From positions 45,660 to 109,659 of IMG/VR virus record IMGVR_UViG_3300023179_000039: a stretch of 64,000 bases of DNA; one strand, given 5' to 3'. Source of the DNA: a virus. This document shows positions 34,001-43,886 of this stretch, in pieces. The position numbers were made by a program, and so were the translations under genes. The notes under the pieces are model-generated. The model was given only the letters and a program-made list of their open reading frames with translations. It was not told the origin of the DNA and searched no databases. Numbering within the stretch: position 1 is the first letter of the stretch; each line of letters starts with the position of its first letter.

Positions 34001-34471
34001 CAAAACAAATATGATATTTTATTTAAAAATAAAAATACGTCTAATTTAACAGAAATTTCAACTCTAACTAGCTCTATTTCTTGCGGTTATCCGGTCGTTG
34101 CAAGAGAGCTATTTTCCGACATTTACAGCGTAGTCAATCAAAATATTATTAATGATTATCCTTTTGGTTATGTTTTACCCCTATCTGATTTTAATTCTGA
34201 GTGGGGATGGGGATTAGTAGCGCCTAATGCAGTGTCGGGCTTAAAAATTTCAGATTATTATAGGTTTTACGAGTATAACCCCTTATATGACAATAAATTT
34301 TATAATAATATTATAGACTGGAGCAACCCTAACAATACATTATCGTTTACGAATAGTTCTTTTAAAGCTTGGAACGATGATAACGGTATAATGCAAAATA
34401 TGCTAAGCTATGAGCTTACTAAAGGATTAAGATTATTCTTAAGCGCTAGCGACATAGTATACAACAATTAA
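31034..34471 (+). CDS. Large baseplate wedge protein (gp7 position) with PKD and propeller domains
   Basis: A 1145-residue protein 2 nt after gp6, the place of T4 gp7 (1032 residues). Residues about 50-105 form a PKD domain (IIRWDFGDGNFSNSLTAVHHY, WPGKYNVRLTIYD). Residues about 490-790 carry at least five NHL/beta-propeller blades with a D..N.LWV pattern: LDRYNDVWVAL, TDRDNNLWVSY, IDRNRFVWVTT, VDGNQDAWVAH, VDTSNYLWVIN. The last 300 residues are helical (FFEDFLGTIVGKK, LLSFCDELSIQFE). PKD and propeller domains usually bind proteins or sugars. T4 gp7 is not known to me to have them, so this looks like a wedge protein expanded with adhesion domains. Confidence 0.6.
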   Translation: MANSVNYTYVYFNIVGFTGTNTLSTFTLSNTPLTFYPDFTTSPTLTSTDNISNKIIRWDFGDGNFSNSLTAVHHYKWPGKYNVRLTIYDKQGNSFDSSFRPVVNVYDYVYDQLQFQDYFKFIYDVPASKIQDPIIIQRQNSWQSYNALSATGYTTFLYASGANGQYQNIFNFYDDKWSHLRALSRFYEKVKIGTSYEFKSVDRVTTSNEEIYVKIQNKQLVQCKQTDSGAVLAGTKGSASFYYVDDVAKNYTSREPPIFLFATLDASKMQDEYTINHDTFNYINYPPYSFQNLKPAVLPIIKVRHNDAVKLSVTTTGIDGEGNLSATNFNIPEISWQKTEIPFVIRLKDKDYYTTKTYPPLSSSTIHTNISYLTAYDVNFGIISKTDTGFKEVTGVSFYEDFTDDAPQSIGAFYKGYFVAPEVTYNCILTASVNIVDPLNFPKDSLIGWIAIPQYNKLIRFFRQQIYSNCPGYLVVNISASQQFFNSYENRNVYAIQVAPSGNGPGRDYETWFADGTRNTIFKFDAYGNQILNIDLTNAPVLTAVGEMGYLNLCSPVLSSAGPGSITLDRYNDVWVALFDSVSCIKIDSVGGYIKSTAVPPYQNLVYSLSSDYNIPELQGFAGENILLPSSVDTDRDNNLWVSYTHPVSNFIIKYNSVGEHLLTVPMPPLHSPVEICIDRNRFVWVTTYNLDTFALDLTAKNDYLYKFNTDGTIVPGYPLDGFRLIGNITVDGNQDAWVAHDKDTITKIDGKFNTKTDFIAGSGNSTNYIESIGGIAVDTSNYLWVINNFNNRLYFIDTLRPPVSSLENLDYVDISYPVTSIENNRPEFEDIQIQAYGDWLGSRWINKHMLEETTSRTITGESTLFNVYPLSGVYNLFKVNEDFDAESFYKSLIFTENLQDKKVFFEDFLGTIVGKKNAMPYELGKTVYEKIANYVSNVSDIDTVNLDQLLSFCDELSIQFEQYNYPFPPQLLRLVNILSIKHKKLWGEQNKYDILFKNKNTSNLTEISTLTSSISCGYPVVARELFSDIYSVVNQNIINDYPFGYVLPLSDFNSEWGWGLVAPNAVSGLKISDYYRFYEYNPLYDNKFYNNIIDWSNPNNTLSFTNSSFKAWNDDNGIMQNMLSYELTKGLRLFLSASDIVYNN

Positions 34472-34474
34472 ATA
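34467..34474 (+). promoter_or_regulatory. Late-type promoter box ATTAAATA
   Basis: 5 nt before the ATG at 34480; overlaps the preceding stop codon. Confidence 0.6.
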
Positions 34475-34479
34475 CTTAA

Positions 34480-37400
34480 ATGCTTGGTAAAAACAGATTT
34501 ATTGACGAAAAGCTGTCTGTTTCTATTACATCATTAGTAAGACCAGATAACCCAGTAGATAGCATTTCACCCTTGTCATTTCAAGACTGGTTAAAATATA
34601 ATAACGCTCTTTTTACTAATGCAGAGGATTTTTTATATAGATATCAATCTTATCTTAATAATTGGTATGAAGTTAAAAATTTACAAAAACCGGTACGCGA
34701 AAGCATTACTAAATCACTTTATACTCTTTTAATTAATGAAATTGTATTATCTTTTACCACTTCTGATGAAAAGAGATTTTTAAAGAATATTGATTTTAAT
34801 AATAAGCGCGATCTTGCTGTAGCTGTACCATTTTTTGCAAAAAAAATAAAAGATATTTGCATATATTACAGTACATTAAGAGATGACGTAAAAACGTCTA
34901 TAGTAAAATACAACTTAAAAGGCTCGATCTATGGTACTGAAAGCTTAATTTATAATCAAATTTCTAAATCTTTAGAAACAGAAGATTTAACAGAGCTAAT
35001 TTCATCCCTAAGTCTATCTCTTTCAGATATTAGAAATAATATGGTAATAGATATAGAAGAGCTTTTTGATGAATACACAAATTATTATGATATAAGCCCT
35101 AATCTACCCGCATCAGCATACAATGCAACTGATGAAAGAAGTGAATATTTTATTACCAATCAGTATGAAATAGATCCTAAATTATTTTTAAGTTTTGATA
35201 GTTCTATTATAGATGCTATTACAGCATATCCATTTTATCTGGTTGAACTCGGTACAAACAATTTTTTTATTAACTACAATATTATAAATTCTAATAGTTT
35301 AGAGTTTTTAAAAGATAAAGATTACATTAATACGGTTAATACTCAAACAAAAAGTAATTTAAATTTAAATTTAGAACTAGGTGAGATAGTAAAATATATG
35401 GGTAATGATTTTTATTACCTTTCTACTAATTCTACAGGCACTGAATATTTAACTGGAAGGCTTTTTTCTGCAGAAAGCGCATTTGCAAATTATTTGAATA
35501 AAAGATATCCATCTGTTGCAGCTATTCCTTCAAATACCTTTACAAGATCAGCAAAAGAAATAGGTTTATTTTTTAAGCCCGATAAAATAGGGCTTTCTAA
35601 TTTTTATAGCTTTGGCACCTCTTTAACTGTTAATAAATTAAGGCTTAGCGCAGATACTGTTTATGTTTTTCCTGATCCTAACCAATTTGGTAACATTTCT
35701 GGGCTTTCAAAAGAAGAGTTCGACAATCCAATAATTTATAATGATTTATCTTATTTTATAAAAACAGATTTTTCTAATCAATATAAATTTGGCGATCCTG
35801 TTAGCAGCCCGTATTTTCAAACTTTTAGAGCTTATCAGACTAGAGAGCAGTCTTTAAACTATTCTCTTCAAGGGTTGTCGCGTTATACAGACCCACAAGA
35901 CTTTTTTAATGGATATGAAAAAAATGTTTGGTCAAATAAAGATATTTTTCCTATTGTACCGCAGAACGTTTTTCCAATCGACTCTAGAGTTGAAAAGCTC
36001 TACTCTTTAAACAAAACTGCAACACAATTTAAAACAGATATTTACGGTAATGATTATTTTCTTTATAAAGATGTACATCCTAGTAAAAATCTTTCAAACA
36101 CTCCTGTAGATAACAGTGATAAAAAAATTTATTATGCTCTTACTATCGACGGTCATGTATTCTTTGATCCTGTTTCCGGGTTTAATTTTGATTATACGCT
36201 ATATAACCCATTAAAAAACTATACAGGCATATTACTCAAAACAACAACCAATATACCGCCTGGCTCAGGATGGTATAATCAAGGCCCTGACTACTTAACA
36301 CCCACCTCTCTTTCAGCAATATATTATAATAATGGTGCACCTGATTTTAGTCTTGAAGGCGCTTCTGTATCACCAATAGTTTCGTACAGATTTCAACCTG
36401 AAACGTTTGATTCTAAGAAAGTATTGCCAGAATTTGTTTGTAGTGTTGCTGACGGTGTTACCTTTACATCATCTGGCAGCGGGGACTTACCTGACATAAG
36501 CACAGATGACCCTTCATATAACCCAGAAACAGCAATAGTTTATTATGGCGAACTAATAGATGGTGGAGTTAACCCACAAGGACCAGATTTTAGAGCAAAC
36601 TTTGTATTTCCAGGTATATTTACGTTTACACCGCCATATTCTGCATATAAAAGTCTAGATGGCTTTATTTTTGCATATGAAGGGCTTTCTCCTTGCGGGG
36701 GTGATATTATATTTGCTCCTACTTATACAGAAAAAAGTAACTATTTAAATTATAGAATACCTTTAAGGGATACCAAAGTAATTGAGAGTATTTCAAGCCT
36801 TTCAGCTAAAAGATCTCTTTATCAAACTAACTTTATAGATTACGGGCAAGCCTATTATAGAAATTCCAATTCTTCAATTATAATGCCAGTTTCTTCGGCA
36901 TTAAGTGCGATGTTAATAAAGTATAACAACGACATATACAACGAAATAAATGACAATCTAATTAATTTTGATATTATTTCAGATACTATTATTTTTGAAA
37001 CCGAAAATTATTTTATTGCTGATAAAATTTTATTTGACTACGAAACCAACACAAATATTAGCATTACAAAGAATGATAGTTATATAAAAAGAAGAAATTA
37101 TAAAGATTTAGAAAAGATCTCTACTTTATGGTATAATGAAGATGATAATATTGTACTTGTTTGCAAGACAGTACTTTATCCTGAATTAAGCGCAACAAAT
37201 TACAAAATAATTTATCCGGAAATTTATGTTTTAAATCTTGATAGCCTTGCATTTAATAAAATATATCCTCAAATCGACGACAATCAGCTTGATTTTAATA
37301 AATTAAAAATGTTTTCTTTGTCAGGTACCAGTCTAGAGGTTAATATTATTTCAATAGATAAGCCTTTATTTAACTATAATAATGAAACAGGCCTTTATAC

Positions 37401-37617
37401 CATAACATGGCTAGGTAAAGATATAGCTAATTGTTTTTACATCTATAAAACGTTCTTTAAATACATTAATGGCGTTATAACTAATATTAGTAATTCTATG
37501 TTTAAGCTTTTACCAGATGTTAATGACATTAATTTTAGTAATTCACTGCCAAAATACTCGTCAATTAATATTTCAGGCTCTGCATCATCAATTTTAAACG
37601 GAGCTTATAGTTTTTAA
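34480..37617 (+). CDS. Large uncharacterised baseplate/fibre-associated protein
   Basis: A 1045-residue protein with its own late box. The N-terminal 300 residues are helical ([32 protein letters not shown], read in parts). The rest is mostly short strands and loops rich in Tyr, Asn and Ser, with [15 protein letters not shown] and [21 protein letters not shown] segments typical of beta-sandwich virion proteins. It follows the gp7-position gene, where T4 has gp8-gp10, and ends 1 nt before the fibre gene at 37619. No named family; a structural role is inferred from size, position and late promoter. Confidence 0.6.
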   Translation: MLGKNRFIDEKLSVSITSLVRPDNPVDSISPLSFQDWLKYNNALFTNAEDFLYRYQSYLNNWYEVKNLQKPVRESITKSLYTLLINEIVLSFTTSDEKRFLKNIDFNNKRDLAVAVPFFAKKIKDICIYYSTLRDDVKTSIVKYNLKGSIYGTESLIYNQISKSLETEDLTELISSLSLSLSDIRNNMVIDIEELFDEYTNYYDISPNLPASAYNATDERSEYFITNQYEIDPKLFLSFDSSIIDAITAYPFYLVELGTNNFFINYNIINSNSLEFLKDKDYINTVNTQTKSNLNLNLELGEIVKYMGNDFYYLSTNSTGTEYLTGRLFSAESAFANYLNKRYPSVAAIPSNTFTRSAKEIGLFFKPDKIGLSNFYSFGTSLTVNKLRLSADTVYVFPDPNQFGNISGLSKEEFDNPIIYNDLSYFIKTDFSNQYKFGDPVSSPYFQTFRAYQTREQSLNYSLQGLSRYTDPQDFFNGYEKNVWSNKDIFPIVPQNVFPIDSRVEKLYSLNKTATQFKTDIYGNDYFLYKDVHPSKNLSNTPVDNSDKKIYYALTIDGHVFFDPVSGFNFDYTLYNPLKNYTGILLKTTTNIPPGSGWYNQGPDYLTPTSLSAIYYNNGAPDFSLEGASVSPIVSYRFQPETFDSKKVLPEFVCSVADGVTFTSSGSGDLPDISTDDPSYNPETAIVYYGELIDGGVNPQGPDFRANFVFPGIFTFTPPYSAYKSLDGFIFAYEGLSPCGGDIIFAPTYTEKSNYLNYRIPLRDTKVIESISSLSAKRSLYQTNFIDYGQAYYRNSNSSIIMPVSSALSAMLIKYNNDIYNEINDNLINFDIISDTIIFETENYFIADKILFDYETNTNISITKNDSYIKRRNYKDLEKISTLWYNEDDNIVLVCKTVLYPELSATNYKIIYPEIYVLNLDSLAFNKIYPQIDDNQLDFNKLKMFSLSGTSLEVNIISIDKPLFNYNNETGLYTITWLGKDIANCFYIYKTFFKYINGVITNISNSMFKLLPDVNDINFSNSLPKYSSINISGSASSILNGAYSF

Positions 37618-37618
37618 T

Positions 37619-39910
37619 ATGGTAACGCTCTATACAATGACAACAGCCGATAGGGCTTCAGTTTTATATGATTTTAAGACTATTGACACGTCAAAAGACA
37701 TAATAGTTTCTTTTGACTATAATAGTTCTGGTATTATTGACAATGTAGGGGAGGGATTTAGTTTATTTTTTACCGAAAGTATAAACAATTTTCCCAAAGG
37801 TGGCGCTCTCGGCCCAGGATTAGGCGCAACAAGCTTGGTTGCTATTTCGAGCTTTTGTTACAGTATACCCATTCCTCCTTTTAATATTTGTGTTAATATT
37901 CCGGTTATGTATTCAGGAGTAAGAGAAGCTGCTTTAGTGGTTGGCTTTGATATTACTGGTAAATTTGGTTCTAATAATAGTGGATTAGATGGTCCCTCCG
38001 ATCCAATACCTAACTCAATAGCTATTAGAAGCGGGTACAATCAAAACTTTAATTTCATTTATAGAACACCCGCATTAACAAGTAACGAGATTGCCGAGCC
38101 TTTTAGTCTTTATAGTAATGATCAAACTACATACAACACATTTAGAGCTAGGCTTACAAACTTAGGAAAAAATTTAATTTTAGATCATAAAATAGCTGAC
38201 GGTACATTTTATAATATCTGTAACGTGCAAATACCTTATGATCTACCTGGATATGTATATCCTTGTATCGGCTATAGTTCAGGAATAAGACCTTTTAATT
38301 TAACAGTTAAAAATTTTTATGAAAACGGATTTTTTGTAACACCTACTAATACACCAACAGTTACACCTACGAATACCGTTACACCAACAGTAACACCTAC
38401 GAATACCGTTACACCAACAGTAACACCTTCATTTACTGTCACACCATCTAATACACCGACTTATTCGCCCACACCGTCTATAACACCTACTAATTCGATG
38501 ACTCCTACTATTACACCGACCTATACAGAGACGCCCACAGAAACACCTACAAATACACCTACATTGACCATTACACCTACTAACTCGATGACGCCTTCTA
38601 TTACTCCTACGTATACAGAAACACCAACAGTGACACCTACAAACTCGATGACACCTTCTATTACACCTACAAACACCGTTACACCGTCCTTTACACCTAC
38701 AAATACACCGACCTTAACGCCTACACCTACGGTAACACCTACAGTTACTCTACCTGACTACTTGCCATTCCCATCACAACAAAATAACATTATTATTAAC
38801 GATAATACAATAGCTACACCTTACCCGGTTACATTTAGTGTAGCTGGAATTACAAGAACAGTTTACAAGGTAGTTGTAAAGCTTACAAATTATACCCATT
38901 CATTTGTAGGTGATGTAGGAATGCTTTTAGTTGCACCAGATGGTACATCTACAATTATTGCTGGTAGAATTGGAGATGATCAACAGGCTAACAATACAAC
39001 AGTTGTGTTAGATCAGCGTGCCTCTAAGGCATGGGATGGATACACATCAGGTACATTTAGACCTAATTCTGTCGCTGATGACTTCCCATTCGATGCACCA
39101 GCGCCTACTGGTCCTTTCTCAACTACATTAGATGCATTCTTCTATATGCCAGCTGTAAATGCAAACGGTACATGGAAACTTTACATACAAGACTTTGCTG
39201 CAGACGATGCTGGTACCATGCAGAGTGCAGAGCTTAGGATATATCAATACTCACCTAATGCGTCGCCAACACCTACACCAACAATTACACCTACCTTTAC
39301 TCCTACACCTACAGTTACACCTACTATACCAATTACACCCACACAAACACCTACACTTACACAAACACCTACTATAACACCTTCTATTACTATTTCGCCT
39401 TCTAATATAGACTATACAGCTTTCCCATCTTCAACAACTAATCTAATTATAAATGACTTGACTGTCGCCACTCCTTATCCTCTAGAGATACCGGTATCAG
39501 GCATAACTAATACAACATCCAGAATTTCTATATCCTTGAGTGGTTATGATCATTCTTATCCAGAAGACGTTGTAATGCTATTAGTATCTCCTGTTAATAC
39601 CGCATGTATCATTTCAGGTAGAATAGGACTACAAGCGGCTAACAACATTAATGTAATACTTGACCAAAGCGCTTCGCTTTATTGGGATGGATATAGCCCA
39701 GGAATGTTTAAGCCTAACACATCTGCAAATAATTTTGACATGAGCTTAACTAATGGATGCCCTACCGGTCCGTACAATACATCTATGGCTGTGTTTAATA
39801 ACTTACCATATCCCGATGTTAACGGAACTTGGAAGCTATACATTCAGGATTTCGCCGCTCAGGATACAGGTACATTGTATAGAGCTATACTAAGGCTTCA
39901 TCATTATTAA
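37619..39910 (+). CDS. Adhesin: lectin-like domain, Thr-Pro linkers, two P-domains
   Basis: A 763-residue multi-domain fibre protein. Residues 1-240 resemble an L-type lectin-like beta sandwich ([39 protein letters not shown]). Residues about 241-376 are Thr-Pro repeats ([12 protein letters not shown] type). Residues 380-546 and 598-763 are two copies of a proprotein-convertase P-domain-like jelly roll: each has a Y..F/P..N.IIND start, [13 protein letters not shown] or [27 protein letters not shown] or [14 protein letters not shown], and [13 protein letters not shown] near the end. A short second Thr-Pro linker lies between them (549-594). Probable receptor-binding or accessory fibre. No promoter of its own; it starts 1 nt after the preceding gene. 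Confidence 0.75.
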   Translation: MVTLYTMTTADRASVLYDFKTIDTSKDIIVSFDYNSSGIIDNVGEGFSLFFTESINNFPKGGALGPGLGATSLVAISSFCYSIPIPPFNICVNIPVMYSGVREAALVVGFDITGKFGSNNSGLDGPSDPIPNSIAIRSGYNQNFNFIYRTPALTSNEIAEPFSLYSNDQTTYNTFRARLTNLGKNLILDHKIADGTFYNICNVQIPYDLPGYVYPCIGYSSGIRPFNLTVKNFYENGFFVTPTNTPTVTPTNTVTPTVTPTNTVTPTVTPSFTVTPSNTPTYSPTPSITPTNSMTPTITPTYTETPTETPTNTPTLTITPTNSMTPSITPTYTETPTVTPTNSMTPSITPTNTVTPSFTPTNTPTLTPTPTVTPTVTLPDYLPFPSQQNNIIINDNTIATPYPVTFSVAGITRTVYKVVVKLTNYTHSFVGDVGMLLVAPDGTSTIIAGRIGDDQQANNTTVVLDQRASKAWDGYTSGTFRPNSVADDFPFDAPAPTGPFSTTLDAFFYMPAVNANGTWKLYIQDFAADDAGTMQSAELRIYQYSPNASPTPTPTITPTFTPTPTVTPTIPITPTQTPTLTQTPTITPSITISPSNIDYTAFPSSTTNLIINDLTVATPYPLEIPVSGITNTTSRISISLSGYDHSYPEDVVMLLVSPVNTACIISGRIGLQAANNINVILDQSASLYWDGYSPGMFKPNTSANNFDMSLTNGCPTGPYNTSMAVFNNLPYPDVNGTWKLYIQDFAAQDTGTLYRAILRLHHY
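38340..38750 (+). repeat. Thr-Pro coding repeat tract
   Basis: Degenerate 6-, 12- and 30-nt units of the type ACACCTACAAAT encoding TPT/NTPT, about 135 residues. Includes a direct 30-nt duplication near 38360-38420. Linker between the lectin-like domain and the first P-domain. Confidence 0.85.
39264..39401 (+). repeat. Second Thr-Pro coding repeat tract
   Basis: About 45 residues of TPT-type repeat between the two P-domains of the same fibre gene. Confidence 0.8.
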
Positions 39911-39911
39911 T

Positions 39912-39941
39912 TAATAAGATTGATTTAAACCGATCTTATTA
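39912..39941 (+). other. Intergenic hairpin between fibre gene and glycosylation cassette
   Basis: TAATAAGAT (39912-39920) pairs with ATCTTATTA (39933-39941), extendable by T-G and G-C pairs, loop about 8 nt. No T-run follows, so terminator activity is doubtful. The stem overlaps the -35 and spacer of the promoter for the cassette, which could make it regulatory. Confidence 0.4.
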
Positions 39942-39947
39942 TAAAAT
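39920..39947 (+). promoter_or_regulatory. Early sigma70-like promoter of the glycosylation cassette
   Basis: TTGATT (39920-39925), 16 nt, TAAAAT (39942-39947), 6 nt, GTG at 39954. The same geometry as the clamp, sugar-reductase and dUTPase promoters, and unlike the -35-less late boxes of the surrounding structural genes. Confidence 0.6.
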
Positions 39948-39953
39948 ATTCTT

Positions 39954-41240
39954 GTGAAGTCAAAGAAAGCTTTAAAAACATCAAGTACCAAAAAGAATAA
40001 TGAAAAAATATTTATATCTATTGCATCCTATAGAGATCCGCAGTTACTACCCACACTGCGCGATTGTATAGCTAACGCTGTACATCCTGAGAATTTAGTT
40101 TTTTCTATTTGCTGGCAAAGAGACGAGAAAGAATCGCTAGAAGAGTTTGCAAAAGACAGCAGATTTAGAATTATAGATATACCTTATAAGGAAAGCAAAG
40201 GGACATGTTGGGCAAGAAGCAAGATACAAGATAATTATCAGAACGAAAAATACTATCTACAATTAGACAGTCATCATAGATTTGTAAAAGACTGGGATAA
40301 AAAGTGTATAGATATGGTTAAACAGTTACAGAAAAAAGGCCATAAGAAACCGCTACTAACAGGCTACATTTCTAGCTTTAATCCGGATAATGACCCCGCT
40401 GAAAGAATACAAACACCATGGAAAATGAATTTTGATAGATTTATTCCTGAAGGTGCTGTATTTTTTCTACCTGCTTCTATAGACGATTTTAAATCAAGAA
40501 CTGAACCAGTACCTTCTAGATTTGTATCTGCACATTTTATTTTTACGCTAGGTAAATGGGTAGAAGAAGTGCCTTATGATCCTCATTACTACTTTCATGG
40601 TGAAGAGATAAACTTAGCAGTTAGATCATATACGTGGGGATATGATTTGTTTCATCCTCATATTTTGATTGCATGGCATGAATATACAAGAAGAGGAAGA
40701 ACTAAGCATTGGGATGATGTAAAAGAATGGGGTGAATTAAACAGACTATCTCATCTTCGTAATAGAAAGTTATTTGAAATGGATGGCGAAAAGAATGATA
40801 TTAAATGGGGTAAATATGGATTTGGTAAGACCAGAACATTACAAGACTATGAAAAATATTCAGGTCTATGTTTTAAGAGGAGAGCTGTACAGCGTTGGAC
40901 GTTAGATAACAATTATCCACCTAATCCTAATCAAGCTATGACAAAGGATGAATATGAAAAATCGTTCTTAAAAATATTTAAACATTGTATTGATATAGGA
41001 TATGACAGAGTTCCAGAAAAAGATTATGATTTTTGGTGTGTAGCCTTTAAAGATAAAGAAGGTAAAGATGTGTTTCGTAAAGATGCTGATCGCGCTGAAA
41101 TAGATAGAATGTTTGCTGATCCTGACAAATATTGTAAGGTTTGGAGAGAATTTAATTGTGAGGAGATGCCTACCAGCTGGATTGTTTGGCCACATAGCGT
41201 TTCTAAGGGATGGGCAGATCCAATTACTGGTAATATCTAA
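39954..41240 (+). CDS. GT60-type glycosyltransferase (GlcNAc transferase family, Skp1-HyPro GlcNAcT-like)
   Basis: A 428-residue GT-A enzyme. Family-diagnostic segments are IFISIASYRDPQLLPTLRDC (19-38), KGTCWARSK (82-90), YLQLDSHHRF (101-110, the LDSH metal/nucleotide site in place of a DxD), RFVSAHFIFTLG, HYYFHGEEINLAVRSYTWGYDLFHP (about 211-235; HGEE is a second acidic motif) and WHEYTRRGRTKHWDD. This is the Pfam GlcNAc/CAZy GT60 pattern, whose characterised members add GlcNAc to hydroxyproline of Skp1. It heads a five-gene cassette between fibre genes and has an early-type promoter with a GTG start. The likely acceptor is a protein, possibly the phage Thr-Pro fibres; that is inference. Confidence 0.8.
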   Translation: MKSKKALKTSSTKKNNEKIFISIASYRDPQLLPTLRDCIANAVHPENLVFSICWQRDEKESLEEFAKDSRFRIIDIPYKESKGTCWARSKIQDNYQNEKYYLQLDSHHRFVKDWDKKCIDMVKQLQKKGHKKPLLTGYISSFNPDNDPAERIQTPWKMNFDRFIPEGAVFFLPASIDDFKSRTEPVPSRFVSAHFIFTLGKWVEEVPYDPHYYFHGEEINLAVRSYTWGYDLFHPHILIAWHEYTRRGRTKHWDDVKEWGELNRLSHLRNRKLFEMDGEKNDIKWGKYGFGKTRTLQDYEKYSGLCFKRRAVQRWTLDNNYPPNPNQAMTKDEYEKSFLKIFKHCIDIGYDRVPEKDYDFWCVAFKDKEGKDVFRKDADRAEIDRMFADPDKYCKVWREFNCEEMPTSWIVWPHSVSKGWADPITGNI

Positions 41241-41248
41241 GTCTCTAT

Positions 41249-41914
41249 ATGAAGTTTTTAATTAAATTTCCCTGTAGAGGAAGGCCTGATAAGTTTAAAT
41301 CTACATTTCTCTCTTATTTTAATCTTATGTCTAAAAAACACGATGTGAGGTTTGTATTTACTTTTGATAATGACGATTCTTTAATGAATAGCGATAACAT
41401 AAAAAACTTTTTAGCTGATTATAAAGATATATGTGAAGTTAATTACGGTGACTGTAAGAATAAGATAGAAGCCGTTAATGCTAATATGGAAAATAAAGAG
41501 TTTGATATTCTTCTTTTAGCAAGCGACGATATGATACCGCTATTAACTTCTTATGATGATACAATCTGTAATGACATACAGACTAATTTTCCTGATTTAG
41601 ATGGTAGTGTCCAGTATTATAACCCAATGTGGGCAGAGCGATTAGACGTTGTATGTATTATGGGGTATCCTTATTATAAAAGATTTAACTACATTTATTA
41701 TCCTGGTTATAAATCGATTTACTGTGATAATGAATTTACACAAGTTAAAAATAAATTGAATAAAAACAAATATATACCAGAAACACAAATGTTTAATCAT
41801 AATTTTGTTATGAATGACGATACGGCTGCAAAAAACTGGCATTTTAATACAGAAGATGAACGGCTTTTTAATAAAAGACTAGTTGAAGGCTTTGATTTAC
41901 CATGTTCTCAGTAA
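41249..41914 (+). CDS. Putative GT-A glycosyltransferase
   Basis: A 221-residue protein starting MKFLIKFPCRGRPDKFKSTF, like GT2-type enzymes that begin with a strand and 'RGRPDKF'. The predicted metal-binding motif is in FDILLLASDDMIPL (about residues 90-103, SDDM as the DxD equivalent). WAERLDVVCIMGYPYYKRF follows, and DDTAAKNWHFNTEDERLFNKR near the end. It is small but retains a complete GT-A core. It starts 8 nt after the previous stop without a Shine-Dalgarno, and the next gene overlaps by 13 nt, so it belongs to the cassette operon. Donor and acceptor unknown. Confidence 0.65.
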   Translation: MKFLIKFPCRGRPDKFKSTFLSYFNLMSKKHDVRFVFTFDNDDSLMNSDNIKNFLADYKDICEVNYGDCKNKIEAVNANMENKEFDILLLASDDMIPLLTSYDDTICNDIQTNFPDLDGSVQYYNPMWAERLDVVCIMGYPYYKRFNYIYYPGYKSIYCDNEFTQVKNKLNKNKYIPETQMFNHNFVMNDDTAAKNWHFNTEDERLFNKRLVEGFDLPCSQ

Positions 41915-43248
41915 AAGGTATTCCGCTAGCCGACAGAGGCTATTATGTTAATTTAGATTCGTCTACTGAAAGAAAAGCGTTAGTTGAAGAGCAGATTAAA
42001 AAGTTTGATATTATAGATTTAGATAGATTTCCTGCCTTAACCGATCCCTTACACCAGAGCTCTGCCACTAAAAGTCAAAGAGCAGTATTTGAAGAAGCAG
42101 AAAAAAATAACTTTGAAACGATTTTTGTTGCAGAAGATGACTTCTTTATACCTGATACAGTACCGCATTACCCCAATTTAAAGCAAAAGACTTTTGAAGA
42201 GCATTTAAAAGATGTTGCAGAAGATCTTAAGACGTTAAATTGGGATGTTTATATGTTTGGTTGTACTCCCCGCTCATTTCTTATACCCTTTACAAAAAAT
42301 TCTGCTTTAATAGATAGAAGTACAGGTGCCTGGGCTTATTTAATTAAAAAACATGCATGGCGGTTTATATTAGAAAATTTTAGCTACGGTAGAGACTATC
42401 AAGCTATTGATAACATACTACCTTTATTAAATTTTAACAATTTTAGAGTCTTTACTTCACTTCCGCTACTTATACATCATTCTAAAGGCCTTGTTTCTAC
42501 CTTACAACCCGGGCTTGGACCTGTAGATTATACGCATTTAATAGAAGGGTATTATGGTAAGTTTTTATTAGACGGGGTTTTACCCGATGAAGACTATGTA
42601 GGTAAGCATAGCGTTGAAAGAGAAGTTACTATAGTGTTTCTGGATAGTATGTATGAGAGGTTTGTAGATATAATGAGAAAAACGCTTTTTAATCTTCCTA
42701 ATAGCGTTTCAAAATGTAGAATATTAATGTACTATATTGATAGTTATGATCATAAAACACAAGAACTAATAAGCTATTTTAGAGATAGACCCGATTTTTA
42801 TAATGTACATATTGAGCTTTTTAAAGATATGGATTGTTTAATATCAAGAATTGCTCAGATAGCTCAGACGCCCTACGTGCTTTTAATAAACCCAAAACAT
42901 ATTTTTACAAATAAAGAGATAGACTTTAATAACATCATAAAAAACGTTAAGGATAATAATATTGATGCATTAGTTTTTAATAACGATGACCAGTCAATAG
43001 AATTTTTTGATAAATTTGATAATCTTAACAATTTAACAAGCATACCAAACACTATTAGTTTAATAAAAACAGAATTTTTAAAAATTAATCCTACCGCTAA
43101 TCTATTTGACAATACATTAGTAGAAGGTAAAATAATAAAAAATTTAGATTATAAAGTTGGCTATCAAAACACCACTCAAAATAAATGTGTTGCAGATACA
43201 AAAACCGACGAATACATATTAAACAACCCGTTTAAAGATTATTATTGA
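41902..43248 (+). CDS. GT25-like glycosyltransferase with second C-terminal domain
   Basis: A 448-residue two-part protein. Residues about 10-220 match the GT25 family (LPS and collagen hydroxylysine galactosyltransferases): GYYVNLDSSTERKALVEEQIKKF, then FPALTD, KSQRAVFEEAEKN, IFVAEDDFF (77-79 acidic triad) and WDVYMFGCTPR...GAWAYLIKKHAWRFI. The C-terminal 220 residues start REVTIVFLDSMYERFVDIM and look like a further GT-A-type domain without a clear DxD (LLINPKHIF in its place), possibly inactive. It overlaps the previous gene by 13 nt. Family identity is fairly clear; acceptor is not. Confidence 0.7.
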   Translation: MFSVKGIPLADRGYYVNLDSSTERKALVEEQIKKFDIIDLDRFPALTDPLHQSSATKSQRAVFEEAEKNNFETIFVAEDDFFIPDTVPHYPNLKQKTFEEHLKDVAEDLKTLNWDVYMFGCTPRSFLIPFTKNSALIDRSTGAWAYLIKKHAWRFILENFSYGRDYQAIDNILPLLNFNNFRVFTSLPLLIHHSKGLVSTLQPGLGPVDYTHLIEGYYGKFLLDGVLPDEDYVGKHSVEREVTIVFLDSMYERFVDIMRKTLFNLPNSVSKCRILMYYIDSYDHKTQELISYFRDRPDFYNVHIELFKDMDCLISRIAQIAQTPYVLLINPKHIFTNKEIDFNNIIKNVKDNNIDALVFNNDDQSIEFFDKFDNLNNLTSIPNTISLIKTEFLKINPTANLFDNTLVEGKIIKNLDYKVGYQNTTQNKCVADTKTDEYILNNPFKDYY

Positions 43249-43886
43249 TGAACTCCAAGATTGATAAAAGTATTAACCTAGAGGCAAATGATGGTCTTTG
43301 CATCTATGTCGACGAGCAATTTGGTCGGTTAGCATGCATGCAAAATAATAACGTTTTTGATGTATTTGATACTTTTATTTCTGATATTAAACCTGCGCGT
43401 GTTTTAGAGATCGGAACCGCATTAGCAGGCCTTACATGCTATATTAAAACCCTCTTACAGAAATATACACCTGACAGTGAAATCGTATCATATGATGTTT
43501 TAGATAGAAATTGGTTTGATGAATTGAGAGAGAAAGGCGTTAATATAAAGATAGAAGATATTTTTTCTGAAAATTATTCAGTTGTAAAAGATAATGTAAT
43601 TGAATTTATTAAGTCACCAGGTACTACAGTAGTATTGTGCGATGGCGGTAGTAAAGCAAAAGAATTTAATATTTTATCTAATTATCTTAAGAAGGGTGAT
43701 TTTATTTTAGCGCATGATTACAGCATTACAATTGATTATTTTTATGAAAATATTAATAAAAAACTTTGGAATTGGTGCGAGATTTTAGAATCTGATATTG
43801 CTGATTCAGTTACAAGAAATAATTTAGTTGACTATAAAAATAAGCTGTTTAACAAAGCTGTATGGACATGCAAGAAAAAAGTATGA
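43248..43886 (+). CDS. SAM-dependent methyltransferase (class I)
   Basis: About 212 residues, read from the ATG at 43248 that overlaps the previous TGA by 1 nt. The SAM-binding motif I is ARVLEIGTALAGLTCYI, motif II is around SEIVSYDVLD, and the downstream TTVVLCDGGSKAKEFNIL plus GDFILAHDYS form the acidic strand-loop typical of cephalosporin-hydroxylase/Methyltransf_24-type O-methyltransferases. It probably methylates a sugar added by the neighbouring transferases. It overlaps the next gene by 4 nt (ATGA) from the preferred start, or 25 nt from the upstream ATG. Confidence 0.75.
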   Translation: MNSKIDKSINLEANDGLCIYVDEQFGRLACMQNNNVFDVFDTFISDIKPARVLEIGTALAGLTCYIKTLLQKYTPDSEIVSYDVLDRNWFDELREKGVNIKIEDIFSENYSVVKDNVIEFIKSPGTTVVLCDGGSKAKEFNILSNYLKKGDFILAHDYSITIDYFYENINKKLWNWCEILESDIADSVTRNNLVDYKNKLFNKAVWTCKKKV

